This document shows, in pieces, positions 24,735-36,482 of a DNA stretch of 64,000 bases (position 1 is its first letter; every line of letters begins with the position of its first letter). Made by a program: the position numbers and the translations under genes. The DNA comes from Axinella damicornis (Eukaryota; Porifera; Demospongiae; Axinellida; Axinellidae): positions 9,228,361-9,292,360 of the forward strand of contig OZ007518.1 of NCBI GenBank assembly GCA_963931865.1, read 5' to 3'. The notes under the pieces are model-generated. The model did not search any database. It was not told the origin of the DNA and saw only the letters and a list, made by a program, of their open reading frames with translations.

Positions 24735-27700
24735 ATGGCGAGAAGGCAGGCTTTCCGAGGCAACCCTGAGTTGCAACAGTTCGTGCTCCCCGAGGCGCGC
24801 CCTACAGGGAGACAGCTGGGCGTTGGGTCCTACGGTAGCGTGGAGGAACTCCAGGTGAAGGGGTTGGTGTGCGCGGGGAAGCGGATGCACGAGGCGCTCC
24901 TGCAGCGAGACAACCAGGGCGTGATCAACATCGAGCGCAAGTACCTCGAGGAGTGCCAGGTGAGTGTTTCCCCCCGCTCTAAACGTGGTCCCCTTCCGTG
25001 CAGACTGTCCACGGCAGAATAATTGGTCCTCATGGGACCATCCATGGCTCTGTAAGCCGTCCCCCTTGCCGTATTTGCATGGTCCCCCTAGTTGTTGTCA
25101 CTAGCCCAGGTCAACTATGAACGTATAAGTCTGATCTTTCAGACGTGAATGGATCAAGGTTCTGCAAATTTCCTATAAAGAGGCCATTTAGTCTAAGCTA
25201 GTAGACTGCAATGAGGTGTAGTATCATTGCATTTAGATGCGCGTAAATCACACAAGTCATGATAGACCCTACTTGTTCCCACGGGGCCACAGTTACCAAA
25301 TTGCCAGACGCAATGCCACTTTAGTTGGTTGGTTGTTTCTCCCCTCGGGCAAAAAAGTACTCGGAGTGGCAATTTGGTACTTGCAGGTATTCTAGCCTTT
25401 TATGCCATCAAAACCGCCTCCCTATCCCCCCCTAGGCCCTCTCGCTACCTCCATTTCAGCTCTGCATCCATGCTGCGCACGGGCGCTGCACCACAGGCGT
25501 CCTCTTGGTGGATGTGGGCGCCCGCAGCCCACTCGCTGCCTGTACCTTCAAGTGATTCGACCCAGCCAAGTATTTTCTGACGTGATATACGCTCAGTGAT
25601 GAGAGATCTGCCCCATAACTGCAGAGCTTCTTGGTAGGAGGACGCGGCCTTGGATCGTCAACGCGCTCCATTGCTCGTGTCCATTACTCGTGCACTTCCG
25701 TATATCTTATTACTTGGACCGCATACCTCCGTATACTACGCACATGTCATTATGACGTCATGGTTGGTTGTTGGTTCACAGGTCAAGGCAAAAAGGGGGA
25801 TTGCGTCGGCAAAAAAGTGAACGGTGGCCCCGTGCTTGTTCCCACACAATTTAGTCAGAGCGTGCACCAAAGATAACACAAATTTTGTACTATTGATTGT
25901 ACATTTAATTAATGCTGCAAAACCATGCCTTCTTGGTCTGCGTAGCCTAAATTTAATACGTGCTGATCTTTGATGATCCATGATGAGTGGTATGTCTGCG
26001 TAAGCTGTCGCCCAGCTTGGCAGTTGAAAAGAAGCCAGACCCTCCTTCCCTGCATGTATGATTATACTCCAAGCTATGGCCGCATTGGGTGGTTGTTTGG
26101 GCCTGGGAACGAGACTGTTACAAGTACCAATGAAGAGCAACGAAGACCAGCCACCGACGAAGGACGACTACATGTAGGGTGGGACCATCCGCATCAAAGG
26201 GGGACCAGGTACAGCTACTATATTTGGTCTGGTGGAGCAATTATTCTGCCATGGACAGTCCAGGGGGACCGCTTTCGAGGGGAGATTGTCCACAGCTAGT
26301 GTGACAAGCGTCACTGAAAGTGCATTGTTTTGCACTCTGTAACTAATGTTAACTTATACAAGCTCTCCCTTGGCTTCGTGTAGGTGATGGCGAAGATGCG
26401 GCACCCCCACATAGTACAGTTCTTGGGCCTGTGTTACCTAGAAGGGTCAACGCTGCCTGTGCTGGTCATGGAGAGGATGGACAGCAGCCTGGACGACCTG
26501 CTGGAGGGTGCTCCTGGCCTTCCCCTTGCCCTCAAGCGATCGCTTCTATCTGACGTAGTACGAGGGTTGCTGTACCTACACACTCGTAACCCTCCCATTG
26601 TCCATCGTGATCTGTCTTCACGAAACATCCTCCTGACGTCATCGCTACTCGCAAAGATTAGCGACCTTGGGAATGCTCGCATCGTGAACCTACAGCCGGG
26701 CCAGCTGGCCAGAACTCTGACACACCTTCCCGGAACACCTGTGTATATGCCTCCCGAGGCAATTCATGAGGGCTCACGATATGGTCCGCCACTGGACATC
26801 TTTTCGTACGGCCATCTTGCCCTCTTCACTCTCACACAGGTGAGAAAAAGGGGTGGATAAAACATCTCCCTGCAGCATATGTACCGATATTCATTACCGT
26901 GCATCGCTATTACAAAGTAGTATGAATTCACTATGATGTCCTTGCAGCATGGTTATCCCCTGTGGTAAACTATCTGGTGTGGGTTGGCTCAGTTTATTGA
27001 CAGTATTAATTTGTAGTGTGCCTTAAGAACGGCACTTCAGGAATTAGGGTACATCAAACTCATGACAGTAAGGGAGTAATTATTCTCTTATTGTATGCTC
27101 CAGGTGTTCCCAGGCTCCCTCCTCCCAAGCACCTATGCAGATCCTGAGAGCCCCGATCGTCTCTTAGCTAGGTCTGAGTTGGAGCGTCGGAGGGACTACA
27201 TCCAAACACTCCACCGGCAGTTGGGGGAGCAGCACCCTCTTGTTCAGCTGGTACAGCAGTGTCTGCACAACAACCCAGCCCGCCGGCCCTCTGCAGAGGA
27301 GCTGCTACAACAGTTGGAGGCTACCAGGGCCCAGATCGAGCAGCCATACGGCAGCTACCACTTTAAGGTGCAGCTGGCCATGATGAGTGTCGTAGAGACC
27401 AAGATGGGGGAGAAGGACCGTGAGATAGAACACCTGCAGCAGGAGCTACACCAACTGCAGGTAATCGGTGCATTAACCTTGCAGCTCTGTTGTTCTTTGC
27501 TGTAGTAGGGTGAGTACAAATACAGTAAAAGCTCAAAAGAGAATCACAAAGCCTATTATTGATCAGCTATGTAGCGGGTATGGTACAAGCAGATGGAGGT
27601 CATGAATATGGTGATCTGTGCTAGAGCAACAGAATGGTGAGTATCAGAAGATTTTATACCGGGTATTAACAAAGATAGTTTCTTTTAATGTTAGGAGAAC

Positions 27701-28496
27701 TGGGAAAGGCTGCAAGTAGAGGTGGATGCTAAGGATGACCAACTCCAGCACAATGATCTTCAACTCCAGCAGAAAGATGGACAAATTCAGCAGCAAGGCA
27801 CAGAACTCCGAGAGAGGGCTACTCAGATTAACAGGCAACAGAGGGAGCTACAAACCCTGAGAGTAAGGAACATGAATAATATTATGTACTAATACATCCA
27901 ATAATTATTATTGACTTCACTCTTCTCTGATTAATGACAAGGGAAGACTACAGCAACAAGCCCAAGAGAAGGATGTTGAAATTGATTGGTGCTAATCGTC
28001 TTCTATTTCCATGTAGGACCAAAATGTAGCCAAGGATGAGCGGCTCACTGCAGTGCAATCTCAACTTCAGCAACTGCAGGTGAGTTACTGTATCTGTAAT
28101 TTTATTAGCTGACGTCTTACAATCCAACTATACACCGCACAGTTGTAATCATGCTGTTAGTAGAGAGAGCCTGAAACTGGACTACTGCATGCTGTGGTTA
28201 CAGGTGGAACTGGATGCTAGAGTTGCATAGAGTCAGCAGCACCTCCGAGAGAGGGATGATGAAATTAGCAGATTGAGGAGAGAGTTGGCGGTATGGACAA
28301 AATCAGAATCAGTTTTGTCAATAGATTCATATGGTGCATTTTCCTGTACAGGATCAAACTGTACCCCAGGGTGTGAGAGCAGCAGCGTTGCAGTCCCCAC
28401 CTCGACAGACACGTGTGAGTTAACCATCCACAGGTTTAACCGTTGCAGAAGTTAGTGTTGGCTAGTGTTTTTTTTGTATACAGGCTATAAGGCTAT

Positions 28497-31400
28497 ATAA
28501 CAAGTTTCTTGTCTTCTCGATCTCCTTGGGCCGCCATTGCTGACTCAGCTCAATCGATTGACGCGAGCGCTCATGCATGGTCCTCACGTGGCATGTGCGT
28601 TAATTGGAATGTGTTGCAATACCTATGCGCTATCGTCGAGCTGCAACCGGTTGCAACGCGGCTACCAGGAGTGCGGTTGCCCCTCGTTACACTCCTGGTA
28701 TAGGAAAAATTGTGCCGCGTAATATAATATTACACTCCTGGTATAGGAAAAATTGTGCCGCGTAATTAATCTAAATAATTAATAAACGTTTGACTACTTC
28801 GGAATGGCCTACAAAGATTCTGACTACACCGTCGTGATCGCTATGCTGCAGTGACACAACCACACAATAATTGTGCTGAAACTCACCTTGGTGGTGGAGA
28901 TATGAACGCTTTTGTTGTGTCGTCGGACGCCATTGCTCGATCGCTCTCTTCGACGTTGGCATCCAGTACAGCCTTACGAAGGCCCCACAAAGATTCTGAC
29001 CACACAGCCGTGATCGCTGTCGTTCACTGACGCTTACATGCCGAAACTCACCGTGCTGGCTAAGTTATGAGTGCTGTAATAATGTCTTGTCTTCCTTTTG
29101 GTCGCCATTGCTCGCGATCGACTGAGCGTGGTTGCCTTCTTCTTCTTCTTTGTATCCTCCTTTCTAGGAGAGTATCCCAAGTTGGGCTAAATAGGGTCAG
29201 ACTGGAGCAGGAGAGAGTTTCGGAACGCACGAAGTTGGTCAAGGAAATCGATGATGAAAACTTGTGTTGAGCGGTCCTTGATCCATACACAGCCCAGCAT
29301 GACGTCAGTAAAACGGTCCGGGTCCCGCACCATGTCTGGGAGTAGTTGCTTAACGTGGGCTGGAGCGTCTGAAAGTAATTCGAGGCGACGAGCAGAGAGG
29401 GATGGACAACGTAAGATGAAGTGGGCTGAGTCCTCGGGTTCAGTGCGGCATAATTTGCAGATGGGATCGCCAGGAAGAGCGCCGTTCAGCCTCCGACGGA
29501 ACCTCGAGGCGTCAGCCTCCAGACCGTCACAGCCAACCAGCAATCTCACACGAAAGTTGGCTTTGGAGGTGGCATGCCGATCATGAAGGGTGGAAAACCA
29601 ATGATGGGAGGGTTTACCGCGGGGGAGGTTGCAAAAGGCTATTGGATAATCTGGGCACCCCTCGATGAGCTCGATGTAGTGGTTGATGTTGAGGAGTCGT
29701 TTGGTGGAGTTCTTCCAGGATGTTTTACTTCTTGGGTTGTTCAGGAGTTGCTCAAGGGATGGGAGGTGGAGGCTGTCCAGAAGTTGGCTCCACAGTGGGT
29801 TGCCACGTGGCATGTGCGTTAATTGGAAACTAGCGCTACGGCGAGTCGCAACCGGGGTTGCAACGCGGCTACCAGGAGTGCGGTTGCCCCTCGTAATCCA
29901 ATCCAATATAATATAATATAATATAAATAACTCGTTCGAGTGATAGGAATGGCGTACGAAGATTCTGACTACACCTTCATGATCGCTATCATGCACTGTC
30001 CCAACCGTACAATTTTGGTGCTGAAACTCACCTTGGTGGTGGAGATACAAGCGCTTTTGTTGTGCCGTCGGCCGCCATTGCTCGATCGCTCTCTTCGACG
30101 TTGGTTGCCAGTACAGTCTTACGAAGGCCCCACAAAGATTCTGACCACACGGCCGTAATCGCTGTCGTTCACTGACGCTTACATGCTGGAACTCACCGTG
30201 CTGGCTAAGTTGTGAGTGCTCTTGTCTTCCTTTTGGTCGCCATTGCTCGCGATCGACTTTGCGTAGTTGCCACGTGGCATGTGCGTTATTTGGAATGAAT
30301 TGCAATACTTACCTTGCGCTACGGCGAGTCGCAACCGGGTTGCAACGCGGCTATGAATGCTACTTGAGAGCACTCTTAATAATTTCTGATCATCCCTATA
30401 TATAGCTATCACGTGATGTGTGATAATTGGAACGAACTGTCACACTTAGCTTGTGCTACCATTTAACCGCGGCTACCAGGAGTGCGGTCGCCCCTCGTTA
30501 CACTCCTGGTATAGGAAAAATTGTGCCGCGTAATATAATATAATATAATCCAATATAATATAATATAATATAACTAACCTTACACTACCTTGCGAATGGC
30601 CTACAAAGAATCTGCCTACACCATCGTGATCGCTATTGTTCAGTGACCCAAGCGTACAATTTTTGTGCTGAAACTCACCTTGGTGGTGGAGATACAAGCG
30701 CTTTTGTCTCGCCGTGGCCGCCATTGCTCGAGCGCTCTCTCCGACTTCCGGTGGCAGTACCGTTCTTAGGAAAGGCACACGAAGATTCTGACCACACAGC
30801 CGTGATCGCTGTCGTTCACTGACGCTTACATGCCAAAACTCACCGTGCTGGCTAAGTTGTGAGGGCTGTCTTGTCTTCGTTTTGGTCGCCATTGCTCGCG
30901 ATCGACTGAGCCACGTGGCATGTGCGTTAATTGGAACGAATTGCCATACTTATCTTGCGCTACGCGATACGGCAGGTTGCAGCGCGGCTACTTTATGAAT
31001 GGTACTTGAGAGCACTCTAAATCATTTCTGATCTTCCCTGTATATAGCTATCATGGTACTCATGTGATGTGTGATAATTGGAACGAACTGTCACACTTAG
31101 CTTGTGCTACCATTTAACCGCGGCTACCAGGAGTGCGGTTGCCCCTCGTTAATTAATTAATTAATTAATGTAAATAATTCGTTCGAGTGATAGGAATGGC
31201 GTACGAAGATTCTGACTACACCTTCATGATCGCTATCATGCACTGTCCCAACCGTACAATTTTGGTGCTGAAACTCACCTTGGTGATGGAGATACAAGCG
31301 CTTTTGTTGTGCCGTCGGCCGCCATTGCTCGATCGCTCTCTTCGACGTTGGTTGCCAGTACAGTCTTACGAAGGCCCCACAAAGATTCTGACCACACGGC

Positions 31401-31754
31401 CGTGATCGCTGTCGTTCACTGACGCTTACATGCCGAAACTCACCGTGCTGGCTAAGTTGTGAGTGCTGTAATAATGTCTCGTCTTCCTTTTGGTCGCCAT
31501 TGCTCGCGATCGACTGAGCGTGGTTGCCACGTGGCATGTGCGTTAATTGGAACGAATTGCATGCGCTACGCGATACGGCAGGTTGCAGCGCGGCTACTTT
31601 ATGAATGGTACTTGAGAGCACTCTAAATCATTTCTGATCTTCCCTGTATATAGCTATCATGGTACTCATGTGATGTGTGATAATTGGAACGAACTGTCAC
31701 ACTTAGCTTCTGCTACCATTTAACCGCGGCTACCAGGAGTGCGGTTGCCCCTCG
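28497..31754. mobile_element. Array of Helitron-like units in intron of copy C
   Basis: The repeat block begins inside a unit (AACAAGTTTCTTG, 5' end lost at a TATAACAA microhomology) and ends GGTTGCCCCTCG at 31754. The downstream flank TTATAACA matches copy B at about 7967. Units are joined directly head to tail at 28686/28687 and 30497/30498 (CCCTCG followed at once by TTACACTCC). 5' ends are stacked at 28687 and 28730. A LINE fragment is nested at 29137-29797. Confidence 0.78.
29137..29797 (-). mobile_element. 5'-truncated non-LTR retrotransposon fragment
   Basis: Read on the minus strand, about 200 codons encode the tail of a reverse-transcriptase ORF with the C-terminal zinc motif CKLC-x10-HFILRC (CKLCRTEPEDSAHFILRC), followed by RCPSLSARR. 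The 3' end is a (GAA)4 tail at 29137-29148. The insert interrupts a Helitron-like unit and is flanked by GGTTGCC at 29130-29136 and 29798-29804, a 7-bp target-site duplication. The uninterrupted site is seen at about 31522. It fits a CR1/L2-type LINE; RT and endonuclease domains are absent. Confidence 0.85.
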
Positions 31755-31824
31755 TTATAACAAAATTAATTTAGTAGCTGTGATGTAATGGCCAAATTAG
31801 TACAACAATCATTGCAAAATAATT

Positions 31825-32097
31825 GACGTTGGTTGCCAGTAGTCTTACGAAGGGCCCATAAAGATTCTGACCACACAGTCGTGATCGCTATCATTCACTG
31901 ACGCTTACATCCCAAAACACTGTAATAAGTTCTTGCATGTCTTCCCATTGGCTGCCATTGCAGACTCGATCGACCGAGCATTGTCCTCACATGACATGTG
32001 TGTTAATCGGAATGAACTGCAATACCTAGCTTGCACAACCAGCGAGTTGCAACCGGTTGCAGCGGCTGCTACCAGCTAGGAGTGCAGTTGCCCCTCG
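31825..32097. mobile_element. Degenerate Helitron-like copy (C)
   Basis: Orthologous to 8038-8333. It has the same 5' loss and the same end, GTGCAGTTGCCCCTCG. Confidence 0.75.
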
Positions 32098-32369
32098 AAG
32101 TTTAATTTAGTAGCTGTGATGTAATGGACTAAATTAATATAAATCATGGCAAAATAATTAACCAAGAACACCATTCAGTAAGTATGCTTGAGAGCAATAT
32201 ATAGCTAGCCTCCATCCCCTCAAAAAAAACCTGCAAGGAATATCAACTTACTTTCATTGTGATGTGCAGGGCCAAACAGCAAGTTCACCATCCTGTTCCC
32301 TGAATACAGTTGTTACCTGTACCATATATGGGCATTGCAGGTATCACTGGGGGCTATTCCAGTGTAGGT

Positions 32370-32807
32370 CAGACATGCCAACTCTCACGCATTGGGCGTG
32401 ATCGACTCACGCATTTGTCCACAATCTCACACTCTCACGCTTACTACAGCAAATCTCACGCATTAGTAGCTAGCCGTTCAGGCTTATTTTGTGGGTGGGG
32501 CCTGGGAATGCGGCACGCGTATACATAACACGTGGACTGCAATTCGAGCGACAGACTTCTATCCTGTGTTGATCGGCATTGAAGAGGATAAACGCAGGTG
32601 CTACCACCTTGTCAAACTGAGTGGTAGAGCCTTCTGCTAAGGACAAAAGCAATTGATGAAGCAACAGCAACTGGAATCATGGAATGAACTGCTGTGCAGT
32701 GTGCACACTCTTGAGCTGTTACAGTAGCATGCCTCACGTCTAGCACCATCTCACACATTTTCACAGCACATCTCACTCATTAGCTTGCTAAGTAGTTGGC
32801 ATCTCTG
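32370..32807. mobile_element. 438-bp TIR element, uninterrupted copy
   Basis: CAGACATGCCAACT to AGTTGGCATCTCTG. It is the empty-site version of 10981-11861, carrying a single ATCTCAC where copy B has the 436-bp insertion. Confidence 0.7.
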
Positions 32808-33954
32808 GTGTAGGTAGGGAATTTATAATTAACTGGTGCAAGCATACTTATAATATTTTAAGTCAGCAGCTTACTTCAACAAGTCCATTCTGCATTAGTG
32901 CACTTTGCATAGCTAGCTATTATACATGCACTATGGCACTATACATACAGTGTACCTGTAAATAATTTGGCTCCACAAAGTCTGGAAGGCGCCAAATATT
33001 TCAAAGTGCAGCTGCTGTAGATTTCCATAGTGACAGTGTTGAGTTGTTTGCAAGAGGAGTTCTAGTTGAGTAGCTCCTAGCTAGCTAGCTAGCTGTTTAG
33101 CTTTGTTGCTGGTTTAGTGAGTCAGGCTACAGCTAGAGAATTGCCTGAGGGCTAGTTGCTAGCCAAACATACGGTAAGCTCAAACTTGTGTTCAAGTTTC
33201 CTAGCTAGTTGGATAGCTCCATGTGCAGCTGCCAAATATATTCTCAGCTTGTCTATTTAAGTTGCCTAAAGAGCATAATTTTGAAGGAAAGTGCATTTTA
33301 CTAACTCAAACTCAAAGCACAGCTGTTGCTAGCAAAGTCACAAACTATGGAGCTATAACTAGCTATGATGGTTGAAGCTATTACATGTACCATATATGGG
33401 CATTTTTGTGGTGGACTATACAGAAGCAGATGGCACAGCCATGACTTGCATGGCAACAGCTTCACAAGTCAAATTTTTGCCGTACTGCAACAAATATCCA
33501 CCACAGACTTGCAATGTATGGTACCTGTAATTACATAAGTATGATGTCATAGGAATTGGTGGAAATAAAATGCAGCTGTGATACTGTGAGCTTGTTACAT
33601 ATTATTTCTCCAGCATCAGGTACTACTAGTACTCGTGAGATTGTGTTAGAAGAGGTAGAATTACAGTAACTCATTGCGAGAGAAAAATACATGCCCCTGG
33701 GGCGTCCACCAGTTCTATGATGTCATATTATTTATTATGAACACTTTAATTCTGCTGTCAATATAGTGCAGGTGTGTTTCCATACGCTGGAATATACTTT
33801 ACACACCATCCAATAACATTTTGACATAATTAAATTAGCTATTTGTTTACCTACAGCCCATAATAGTTGTTGTACCAACAAAGAAGCCGCTGCCGGCTGA
33901 GAAAGTTTCAGTAATGGCCGCTCTATGACACACACTGTGTCTTCTCTGTCCCAG

Positions 33955-34851
33955 GCACGTCCCCCCAGTGGGTTACAGCCGCCTCTCACACTGAGGTGGA
34001 GGCGGCACAGAGACCTGCCGTGGGGGATGGAGTACCCACACTGTGTGATGGTGGAGGAGAAGCTGTACATCGGAGGAGGAGTCAGTGTTGATGACGCACA
34101 CACAGTCTGGCAGTATGAGTCAGACCAGTGGGTGGGACTGGAACGCTATCAATGGAGGTGGTTTGCAATGGCTGCCGTGAAGAAGAAGCTCACACTCGTG
34201 GGCGGTTGGAATACATCCACATGGCGGGTGACCAATGAGATTGCAGTGTGGGAGAGGAAGGGAGTGTCCCACCAGTGGACTCACCCGTACCCCCCCATGC
34301 CCACACCTCGCTACTCACCAGCAGTAGCCACACACAACCAGTGGCTGGTGGTGGCAGGTGGGAGGGATGGCTACTATCACGCCCTAGCCGCAGTTGACCT
34401 CCTCAACACAGACACTCGACAATGGCTGTCCACGACACCGCTGCCAGTGAAGTGTCATCACGTGACAACCGCCATCGTACAAGACGAACTATACCTTGTA
34501 GGGGGGTCACTGACCACGACACTCGTTGTGTCCCTCCCCGACCTTGTGAGTACTGATAGCGCCAACACTGCCAAGTCATGGCGCACCCTCCACGCACCTC
34601 CACTGGAGAGCTCTGCCGCCATTACGCTCCACGGAGCTTTGTTAGCCATTGGGGGTTGCCATGGCAACGATCGCAGTGCAGCCATCCACGCCTACCAGCC
34701 TGCCACGAACAATTGGAAGCAGGTTGGCGAGTTGCCTACTGCACGCTCCGAGTGTGCATGCACACTGCTACCCAGCGGTGAGCTCCTGGTTGCAGGAGGA
34801 CGTGATAGCAATGGCAAACTAACTACCCGAGTCGACGTAGCTGCGATGTGA
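33955..34851 (+). CDS. Kelch propeller exon of copy C
   Basis: 298 open codons with the same six GG-marked blades as copy B and an intact acceptor. Compared with B the framework is nearly unchanged. Clustered changes fall in the residues after GG (GGLDISAW to GGWNTSTW, GGYDS to GGRDS, GGVGDGYRND to GGRDGYYHA) and in the preceding turns (TPRHS to TPRYS, KCSHV to KCHHV, LRWSAA to LESSAA, RSSSACT to RSECACT). It lies downstream of the TAG in 28228-28230. Confidence 0.92.
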   Translation, partial: ARPPSGLQPPLTLRWRRHRDLPWGMEYPHCVMVEEKLYIGGGVSVDDAHTVWQYESDQWVGLERYQWRWFAMAAVKKKLTLVGGWNTSTWRVTNEIAVWERKGVSHQWTHPYPPMPTPRYSPAVATHNQWLVVAGGRDGYYHALAAVDLLNTDTRQWLSTTPLPVKCHHVTTAIVQDELYLVGGSLTTTLVVSLPDLVSTDSANTAKSWRTLHAPPLESSAAITLHGALLAIGGCHGNDRSAAIHAYQPATNNWKQVGELPTARSECACTLLPSGELLVAGGRDSNGKLTTRVDVAAM

Positions 34852-34948
34852 CGTAACCTCATTCCCAGAACACTTTCCTGACATGAGAACGAGTTTTGCA
34901 ATTTTGACGTTTGAGTTTGTGTCTTGTTTAGTATCTTTTGTATGGAGA

Positions 34949-36482
34949 TTACACTCCTGGTATAGGAAAAATTGTGCCGCGTAATATAATATAATATAAT
35001 CCACGGAGCTTTGTTAGCCATTGGGGGTTGCCATGGCAACGATCGCAGTGCAGCCATCCACGCCTACCAGCCTGCCACGAACAATTGGAAGCAGGTTGGC
35101 GAGTTGCCTACTGCACGCTCCGAGTGTGCATGCACACTGCTACCCAGCGGTGAGCTCCTGGTTGCAGGAGGACGTGATAGCAATGGCAAACTAACTACCC
35201 GAGTCGACGTAGCTGCGATGTGACGTAACCTCATTCCCAGAACACTTTCCTGACATGAGAACGAGTTTTGCAATTTTGACGTTTGAGTTTGTGTCTTGTT
35301 TAGTATCTTTTGTATGGAGATTACACTCCTGGTATAGGAAAAATTGTGCCGCGTAATATTACACTCCTGGTATAGAGAAAATTGTGCCGCGTAATGTAAA
35401 CTAAATAATTAATGTTTGACTACTTGCGAATGGCCTGCAAAGATTCTGACTACACCGTCGTGATCGCTATCATGCACTGTCCTCACCGTACAATTTTGGT
35501 GCTGAAACTCACCTTGGTGCTGGAGATACAAGCGCTTTTGTCTCGCCGTGGCCGCCATTGCTCGAGCGCTCTCTCCGACTTCCGGTGGCAGTACCGTTCT
35601 TAGGAAAGGCACACGAAGATTCTGACCACACAGCCGTGATCGCTGTCGTTAGCTGACGCTTACATGCCAAAACTCACCGTGCTGGCTAAGTAGTGAGTGC
35701 TGTCTTGTCTTCCTTTTGGTCGCCATTGCTCGCGATCGACTGAGCCACGTGGCATGTGCGTTAATTGGAACGAATTGCAATAATTTAGCTTCGCTACGGT
35801 ACGTACGTACGGCGAGGCAACCGCGGCGTTGCAACGGCTACCAGGAGTGCGGTTGCCCCTCGTAATATAATATAATCCAATATAATATAATATAATATAA
35901 CTAACCTTACACTACCTTGCGAATGGCCTACAAAGAATCTGCCTACACCATCGTGATCGCTATTGTTCAGTGACCCAAGCGTACAATTTTTGTGCTGAAA
36001 CTCACCTTGGTGGTGGAGATACAAGCGCTTTTGTCTCGCCGTGGCCGCCATTGCTCGAGCGCTCTCTCCGACTTCCGGTGGCAGTACCGTTCTTAGGAAA
36101 GGCACACGAAGATTCTGACCACACAGCCGTGATCGCTGTCGTTCACTGACGCTTACATGCCAAAACTCACCGTGCTGGCTAAGTTGTGAGGGCTGTCTTG
36201 TCTTCGTTTTGGTCGCCATTGCTCGCGATCGACTGAGCCACGTGGCATGTGCGTTAATTGGAACGAATTGCAATACTTATCTTGCGCTACGCGATACGGC
36301 AGGTTGCAGCGCGGCTACTTTATGAATGGTACTTGAGAGCACTCTAAATCATTTCTGATCTTCCCTGTATATAGCTATCATGGTACTCATGTGATGTGTG
36401 ATAATTGGAACGAACTGTCACACTTAGCTTGTGCTACCATGTACCATTTAACCGCGGCTACCAGGAGTGCGGTTGCCCCTCG
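34949..36482. mobile_element. Helitron-like composite in Kelch C 3' region
   Basis: It begins TTACACTCCTGGTATAGG and ends GGTTGCCCCTCG. The flanks TATGGAGA and ATAATAATAG are contiguous in copy B at 13992/13993, so there is no target-site duplication. It contains a duplicated stretch of host sequence (35001-35322) right after its first roughly 50 bp, then several family units, including stacked 5' ends near 35323 and 35359. Confidence 0.8.
35001..35223 (+). pseudogene. Duplicated 3' end of Kelch C (last blades)
   Basis: A 372-bp tandem copy of 34629-35000 includes the last 74 codons of the Kelch exon (AIGGCHGNDRS... to VDVAAM stop), the 3' UTR and the element's first 50 bp. I find no differences by eye, so it is very recent. 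There is no start and no splice acceptor of its own. Confidence 0.92.

Larger units (their letters stand above)
24735..34851 (+). pseudogene. Kinase-coiled coil-Kelch gene copy C (stop in coiled coil)
   Basis: Exons: 24735-24959, 26384-26839, 27104-27460, 27695-27862, 28017-28079, 28204-28290, 28352-28414 and 33955-34851. The start ATG follows an A-rich stretch, and the residues MARRQAFRGNPELQQ match copy B. The kinase is intact by motif: GVGSYGSV, HRDLSSRN, DLG and GTPVYMPPEA. Copy B's 25-codon exon 5 has lost both splice sites here (about 27940-27985). Because it is phase 0, skipping keeps the frame. In 28204-28290 a CAG becomes TAG (28228-28230), which would end the protein at about 431 residues, kinase plus partial coiled coil without Kelch. 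That exon (87 nt) is also phase 0-0, so skipping it would restore the Kelch. It is an allele, a pseudogene or an alternatively spliced gene. Confidence 0.87.
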
